In this document: piece by piece, positions 5,208 through 7,963 of the stretch | How the letters are laid out: each line of letters opens with the position of its first letter | How positions within the stretch are numbered: position 1 is the first letter of the stretch | NCBI GenBank assembly: GCA_002428885.1 | Contig: DIYE01000237.1 | Coordinates: forward strand, 1-7,963 | Direction of reading: 5' to 3' | Source: Alphaproteobacteria bacterium UBA6062 | GTDB taxonomy: Bacteria; Pseudomonadota; Alphaproteobacteria; Sneathiellales; Sneathiellaceae | Length of the DNA stretch: 7,963 bases | Notes under the pieces: model-generated | What the model was told of the DNA's origin: nothing | The model's database searches: none | Seen by the model: only the letters and a program-made list of their open reading frames with translations | Translations under genes and position numbers: made by a program

Positions 5208-5487
5208 CCTCGTTTCCTTCTGTCTTCTGTGCATGCTGGTCGGCTGGCTTTTCCGTACGTACGTACGTGGAAGCCTCTTTGCTCTCACGTACGTTGGAAG
5301 GCGGGGCTTCCGTTAAACTGCGGACAAATCCCGGCACATCTTCAGGGTTTGCGAGGCCCGGATCGTATCTGTGTTCATGGCCCAGACCATGACCGCAATA
5401 ATAATAAAATCGACCCTTAATATTGCGGCGCAGATGCACCTCGTTGCCGCATTCGAGACACCTCACTATCGCCAGATTTTTTGACAT
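5149..5487 (-). CDS. Zinc-ribbon protein with disordered tail, possible phage regulator
   Basis: A 112-aa protein. Its N-terminal ~40 residues hold a likely zinc site, Cys10-x-x-Cys13 (CLEC) paired with Cys31 and a His cluster (YYYCGHGLGHEH, His33/37/39), in a basic context. Residues ~45-112 are polar and probably disordered, ending NSDFNPFAW. The ATG at 5487 has an AAAGGA site at good spacing and overlaps the rep gene by 71 nt. Small zinc-finger proteins act as late-gene activators in several phages, including PM2, so a DNA-binding regulator of the structural operon is plausible but inferred. Part of the tail (STYVRTE) is encoded by an ACGT-rich 21-bp repeat, so that segment may be a DNA site tolerated inside the gene. 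Confidence 0.75.
   Translation of the reverse strand: MSKNLAIVRCLECGNEVHLRRNIKGRFYYYCGHGLGHEHRYDPGLANPEDVPGFVRSLTEAPPSNVRESKEASTYVRTEKPADQHAQKTEGNEDGPVQQENTGNSDFNPFAW
5253..5273. repeat. ACGT-rich direct repeat, copy 2 (inside zinc-ribbon gene)
   Basis: Identical over 21 bp to 4053-4073 and located in the coding region of the zinc-ribbon gene, where it encodes STYVRTE. Outside the 21 bp the two copies diverge at once (GGAAGGCGG versus GGAAGCCTC). Two identical 21-mers of such unusual composition are not expected by chance in 8 kb. Confidence 0.9.
5287..5304. repeat. ACGT-rich repeat, degenerate copy 3
   Basis: ACGTACGT (5287-5294), an extra T, then GGAAGGCGG. Apart from the inserted T this matches the right part of copy 1 including GGCGG, and lies 14 bp after copy 2 in the same orientation. 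It has two rather than three-plus ACGT units. Confidence 0.65.
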
Positions 5488-6613
5488 GAAAATCCTTTCT
5501 TCCTTCCAGAAATTTCAACCTCTTGGATGCCTTGATAACCTTGGATGTGAATTTGCGTTCCTCCTCCGTTACATGATGCTCAATAATCTCTTGAGTGAAG
5601 GCGGGCAGCACCTCTTGTGCCGCTTTGGGCGTCAGCCCTAGCGTGACAGACAGGCCAGCCATCAGACCCTTGACTTGCGATACGTAAATTTCTTTGACTT
5701 CTTCGCGCCGCCCCTCAACGATCCGTCCGTAAACCGCCTCATTCTGGCAGTTTTCCAGACAATCGGGGATCTTCTCCCGGGCGATTTCCCAAGCCGGGTT
5801 TAAAATGCCGTCCCTGCCCCGGTTTACCGCTTCCGGGTTCTCAATCAAGCGGACCCGTTCTAGATCATCAGCAAACACGGTTCCTATCTTTTCCCGGAGG
5901 TCCTTCAATGTCCTGATGTTCCAGTTTTGAAGGTGTTTTTTTCCGGCGCGCACTTCGATACGCCATACGGTCGGACAGGTCTCCCGATCTTTCCCCCAGA
6001 TCTCAAACCAGTGTCCCTTGCCCGTCTGCTTTGCCTCCCGGCTCTTGTCATATATCTGGATTTGACGGCCCGGCATTTTACCGATTGTTACGGTACTGAC
6101 ACGGTTGCCGCGGGTGAATTGATCAGTGAAAAATTCCTGATCAAAATGATCTCTTTTTGAGCTATGAGAGTGGCAGATAATATTCTTGCTATCAGGCTGA
6201 AAATCAGCTTTCACAAAGTCCAGTGCATAATCTACCCGCGACACGCTTTCGTCGGTAATTTGGCAGGACCACCTTCGTAACGTATCGAAGAGACGAGCCT
6301 TTACTTGTTCGAGGCCATGAACGGCCAACTGAAGAGCCCGAACGGACACATGGACGTTCCATTGCATGACATCATCGTTCTTTTTAAAGGCCCATACCTC
6401 GCCGTCCGGCCCCGTGTTGAGTACATACGCATACCCCACCGCCCGACCCGTTCCTTTGACCCAGCAATCAACGCCGCGTAGCTCGCAATATTCGTCTTCC
6501 ATGGTGACAGATGCATTCTCCTTCGCTTTCTCAAGCTTTGCCTGCAACGCTTTCGGGAGCGCACCCGCGAAGGCTATATCTAAACCATCAAATCCTTGGT
6601 GAAGAATGTCCAT
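5417..6613 (-). CDS. rep: Rolling-circle replication initiator, Rep_trans family
   Basis: A 398-aa protein expected to nick the double-strand origin and start rolling-circle replication through a tyrosine-phosphate link. Features of the Rep_trans (pT181-type) family are SRVDYALDF (125-133), IGKMPGRQIQIYDKSREA (177-194, with Tyr188 and Lys190) and WRIEVRAGKKHL (217-228). These match the R-x-D-x-x-x-D, G-x-x...YDK and R-x-E motifs. The N-terminus MDILHQGFDGLDIAF also looks like phage members of the family. The C-terminal ~130 residues are helical and charged, of unclear role. The ATG at 6613 has only a weak GGAA site, which would keep expression low. It begins the replication/packaging operon, and its end overlaps the zinc-ribbon gene. 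PM2 itself uses a different initiator type (HUH, P12). Confidence 0.88.
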   Translation of the reverse strand: MDILHQGFDGLDIAFAGALPKALQAKLEKAKENASVTMEDEYCELRGVDCWVKGTGRAVGYAYVLNTGPDGEVWAFKKNDDVMQWNVHVSVRALQLAVHGLEQVKARLFDTLRRWSCQITDESVSRVDYALDFVKADFQPDSKNIICHSHSSKRDHFDQEFFTDQFTRGNRVSTVTIGKMPGRQIQIYDKSREAKQTGKGHWFEIWGKDRETCPTVWRIEVRAGKKHLQNWNIRTLKDLREKIGTVFADDLERVRLIENPEAVNRGRDGILNPAWEIAREKIPDCLENCQNEAVYGRIVEGRREEVKEIYVSQVKGLMAGLSVTLGLTPKAAQEVLPAFTQEIIEHHVTEEERKFTSKVIKASKRLKFLEGRKDFHVKKSGDSEVSRMRQRGASAPQY

Positions 6614-6633
6614 ATTCTATTCCGTGTATTTCT

Positions 6634-6661
6634 AGAGGGGGGTGTTACAAGGACCCCCTCT
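6634..6661. repeat. G/C-rich inverted repeat upstream of rep (origin or control element candidate)
   Basis: AGAGGGGG (6634-6641) pairs with CCCCCTCT (6654-6661) around a 12-nt loop holding TGTTACAAGG. It lies in the 119-bp divergent region between rep and the HNH gene, 21 bp from the rep start. Such a hairpin next to a rolling-circle initiator gene could be the Rep nick site, a regulator-binding site, or an attenuator in the rep leader. The lack of a T-run right after the stem on either strand argues against a simple terminator. Confidence 0.55.
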
Positions 6662-6668
6662 GGTTGTT

Positions 6669-6697
6669 TTGACGCATTGACTCTTTCGAGTTTTATT
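6669..6697 (+). promoter_or_regulatory. Possible sigma70-type promoter of the HNH gene
   Basis: TTGACG (6669-6674) with a 17-bp spacer to TTTATT (6692-6697) would place a start near 6704, about 30 bp before the HNH start codon. The -10 match is weak (4 of 6). No convincing promoter for rep was found on the other strand in the same gap. Confidence 0.3.
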
Positions 6698-6732
6698 GTC
6701 ATGAGTCTCTCGCCTTGATTGAAGGAGAGCTC

Positions 6733-7059
6733 ATGTCACGATCAAAGAAAGACCGCCCCCGGCTTAAAGCACGTTGGGATCACGTAACGAAGGTTTGGGC
6801 GAAGGCGGAGAAAAAGGGCTTTGGGTACGATCCAGACATTATCCGTGAGGATATCTATGGGATGGAAATCCATCTTAATGATTATGGGAAGCAAACCGAA
6901 TTTGGCTGGCAGATAGATCATATAAAACCCGTTGCAAAAGGCGGAAGCGATCACATGAAAAATCTGCAACCGCTTCACTGGAAAAGTAATCTCAAGAAGG
7001 GAGACAAATACCCCTTCAAACCGAGCTTTCTTCAAAAACTATTCTGGCCTCACTTATGA
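6733..7059 (+). CDS. HNH endonuclease
   Basis: A 108-aa protein with the beta-beta-alpha-metal core of HNH nucleases. WQIDHIKPVAKGG gives Asp62-His63, NLQPL (77-81) supplies the Asn, and HWKSNLKKGDK supplies the last metal-site residue near Asn86. This is the common DHI...GG...NLQPL...N..KGDK pattern. The N-terminus (MSRSKKDRPRLKARW) is basic. The ATG at 6733 is favoured by a GAAGGAG site; a TTG at 6715 would add six residues. It is the only gene on the plus strand, divergent from rep and converging with the 86-aa gene, whose end it overlaps by 44 nt. It could process DNA for the virus (nicking or packaging), act as a mobile nuclease, or defend against rivals. The sequence does not decide. 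Confidence 0.85.
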   Translation: MSRSKKDRPRLKARWDHVTKVWAKAEKKGFGYDPDIIREDIYGMEIHLNDYGKQTEFGWQIDHIKPVAKGGSDHMKNLQPLHWKSNLKKGDKYPFKPSFLQKLFWPHL

Positions 7060-7276
7060 GGCCATCTTCCCCCATTTTTACTTGGACGGGATAAGAGCCA
7101 TCGCTCCCGAAACCGCCAATATTGATACCATGACGGTTTCGATTGCGGGTGGTCATAGAGGCGTCTGCTATGCTTATCTGACCACTATCAACAGCGATAA
7201 CGCCAACTTCCAGCCAACCGCTCTCATTAATGGAGGCCAAGTAATCGTACCTTGGTATTTGCGCTTTCCCGCCCAT
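7016..7276 (-). CDS. 86-aa beta-rich protein of unknown function
   Basis: The product starts MGGKAQIPRYDYLASINESG and contains GWLEVGVIAVDSGQISIAD, then GFGSDGSYPVQVKMGEDG and SEARIVFEE. The VDSGQ...I.D...G.YPV...DG arrangement resembles small uncharacterised beta-proteins of proteobacteria and phages that share a VDSGQ(I/L)-x-(I/C)-D core, but I cannot assign a family with certainty. The ATG at 7276 overlaps the stop of the DUF736 gene as TGATG and lacks its own good ribosome site, so it is probably coupled to that gene. It is the last gene of the small right-hand operon, and its 3' end lies on the opposite strand of the HNH gene end. Confidence 0.68.
   Translation of the reverse strand: MGGKAQIPRYDYLASINESGWLEVGVIAVDSGQISIADASMTTRNRNRHGINIGGFGSDGSYPVQVKMGEDGLISEARIVFEESSV
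7046..7063. terminator. Hairpin between convergent genes, weak bidirectional terminator
   Basis: GGCCTCA (7046-7052) and TGAGGCC (7057-7063) form a perfect 7-bp stem with a CTTA loop. It contains the HNH stop codon and lies inside the end of the 86-aa gene. T-rich stretches follow on both strands but only after 11-12 nt on the plus strand and a similar gap on the minus strand, so termination efficiency is uncertain. Confidence 0.5.
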
Positions 7277-7692
7277 CAGTACGGGATACTGTCCGAAGCC
7301 ATCACAGGGTCAGCGGCGACCGGGCCATTACGACGAGGGCGACCCCAGACGATGCTGTAGTTGATCGGGTGCTCCGCCTCTTTCGGCTGCTTCTCGGCGT
7401 CATCCGGGAACGCCGATACATAGATCGGCTGCGAAAGGCCGGGGTGATCAATTGTGAGCGAGAAAAACGCGCCTGAGCCATCCTTGAACGGCTTTATCCA
7501 TGCCGCACCGGCAATCATCCAGTCGCGACCCGGTGCAATGATCTTTACATCAAAGTCCGGTGACCGATCAGAGCGCCGGTCGCGGCGCGGGATAAGGGCG
7601 ATATCTCCCTGCGCACCCTGCATGGCAATCTGTCCCATGTAAACCGTGGGGCGCGTCTCGTTATCAATGCGCTCTAAATGCCCAACTTCCAT
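7276..7692 (-). CDS. DUF736-family protein
   Basis: A 138-aa soluble protein. Residues 19-96 fit the DUF736 pattern: a start like M-G-x-I, basic x-PRRDRRSDRSPDFDVKI, then WMIAGAAWIKPFKDGSG and FFSLTIDHPGLSQPIYVSAF. In this family the D/S-x-x-P-D(Y/F)-x-V, G-A-A-W-K and L-(S)-x-x-(I/L)-D-x-P...P-I-Y segments are typical. The tail (97-138) extends past the usual domain. The function of the family is not established; members are common on plasmids and mobile elements of Alphaproteobacteria, which is my main clue to the host. The ATG at 7692 overlaps the previous stop as TAATG and has GGAGAG upstream. The longer frame from 7899 reads through the upstream gene in the wrong frame. Confidence 0.82.
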   Translation of the reverse strand: MEVGHLERIDNETRPTVYMGQIAMQGAQGDIALIPRRDRRSDRSPDFDVKIIAPGRDWMIAGAAWIKPFKDGSGAFFSLTIDHPGLSQPIYVSAFPDDAEKQPKEAEHPINYSIVWGRPRRNGPVAADPVMASDSIPY

Positions 7693-7877
7693 TATCTTCT
7701 CTCCATTTCTTCTGTTGCTAACCGCTCTTCGCGGTGTGTTTCGATTGCCGCCCTCACGAGACGCCCAATCATTGCTGCATCGGCTATTTGATCGCCTGAT
7801 TTCATTAGCTGAAGCTCCGCTAAATCCCGATCTGTGATACCAATGCAAAAATCGTAAAAACGCATGTCGCTGTGCAC
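7692..7877 (-). CDS. 61-aa small protein, ribbon-helix-helix-like
   Basis: The frame starts at a GTG (7877) with a strong AAGGGGG ribosome site seven bases upstream; a later in-frame ATG at 7865 lacks such a site. The product has a short strand-like start (RFYDFCIGIT) followed by two helices (DRDLAELQLMKSGDQ and AAMIGRLVRAAIETHREERL). This is the order and length of a ribbon-helix-helix DNA-binding domain, but the fit is only by eye. Its stop overlaps the DUF736 start as TAATG. If the fold is right, it could be a repressor or copy-control protein of the element's early operon. Otherwise it is an unassigned small helical protein. Confidence 0.6.
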   Translation of the reverse strand: MHSDMRFYDFCIGITDRDLAELQLMKSGDQIADAAMIGRLVRAAIETHREERLATEEMERR

Positions 7878-7880
7878 GCT

Positions 7881-7963
7881 CTACCCCCTTTTCATCCATG
7901 CTCGCCTTCCGTAATCCGTGCGCTCCGCGCCGGGGAAGCTTTTATGGGTTTTAGGGAGGGGCC
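7881..7963 (-). CDS. Possible C-terminal end of a gene cut by the right edge
   Basis: From the edge an open frame of 26 codons (reading PLPKTHKSFPGAERTDYGRR then AWMKRG) ends at TAG 7881-7883, three bases before the GTG of the next gene. The spacing suits this tightly packed operon, and the ribosome site of the next gene overlaps its last codons. The stretch is too short to recognise, and a random open frame of this length is not improbable, so this is tentative. Confidence 0.3.
   Translation of the reverse strand, partial: PLPKTHKSFPGAERTDYGRRAWMKRG

Noticed and set aside
4053..5304. CRISPR array or tandem iterons from the ACGT repeats
   Set aside because: There are only three copies with unequal spacing (1,200 bp and about 30 bp), no spacers of uniform length, and no cas genes.
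6614..6702. Sigma70 promoter for rep on the minus strand (ATGACA at 6697-6702, TAGAAT at 6614-6619)
   Set aside because: No -10 at suitable distance follows ATGACA, and TAGAAT abuts the start codon with no -35 at 16-18 bp.
6742..7035. Minus-strand 97-residue frame opposite the HNH gene
   Set aside because: The plus strand carries clear HNH motifs with a good ribosome site; this frame is a shadow.
7693..7899. N-terminal extension of the DUF736 frame to 207 residues
   Set aside because: The added part is Arg/Ser/Asn-rich and out of frame over the 61-aa gene. The DUF736 domain starts after the ATG at 7692, which has a ribosome site and a TAATG overlap.

Overview
The window reads as most of a small tailless, membrane-containing (double-jelly-roll) phage or prophage related to the PM2/corticovirus group, probably resident in an alphaproteobacterium. 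The viral call rests on a 270-residue major capsid protein whose length, N-terminal pattern (N-x-VAAG...LP) and composition resemble PM2 coat protein P2. A compact FtsK/HerA-like packaging ATPase, a chain of tiny single-span membrane proteins and a transglycosylase in the structural cluster agree with it. The host guess rests on a DUF736 gene, a family common on alphaproteobacterial plasmids and mobile elements, and is an inference. I see no tRNA, rRNA, CRISPR, IS element or integrase, and both ends cut through open reading frames, so integrated and episomal forms cannot be told apart here.

Layout (almost everything is on the minus strand, so read right to left). From 7963 to 7016: an early or accessory operon with the end of a possible partial ORF, a 61-aa ribbon-helix-helix-like protein, a DUF736 protein and an 86-aa beta-rich protein. 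From 6733 to 7059, on the plus strand: an HNH endonuclease that converges on, and overlaps, the 86-aa gene. From 6614 to 6732: a divergent intergenic region with a G/C-rich hairpin. From 6613 to 4085: the replication/packaging operon, consisting of a Rep_trans-type rolling-circle initiator, a zinc-ribbon protein, a 163-aa unknown and the packaging ATPase, closed by a clear intrinsic terminator (4028-4055). From 4012 to 1: the structural operon, consisting of two tiny membrane peptides (30 and 42 aa), the capsid protein (TTG start), two C-terminally anchored membrane proteins, a GNAT-like protein, a Ser-rich membrane-anchored protein, a beta-rich candidate vertex/spike protein, a lytic transglycosylase, two small membrane proteins and a truncated unknown.

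Working model: Rep initiates rolling-circle replication of a circular genome. The capsid protein and the small membrane proteins build an icosahedral shell around an internal lipid membrane. The ATPase supports packaging, and the transglycosylase opens peptidoglycan at entry or exit. Most adjacent structural genes are joined by ATGA, TAATG or TGATG overlaps, implying tight translational coupling. The most distinctive points are the pairing of a PM2-type capsid with a plasmid-type Rep_trans initiator, and a 21-bp ACGT-rich repeat that brackets the 163-aa gene and the ATPase exactly 1,200 bp apart.
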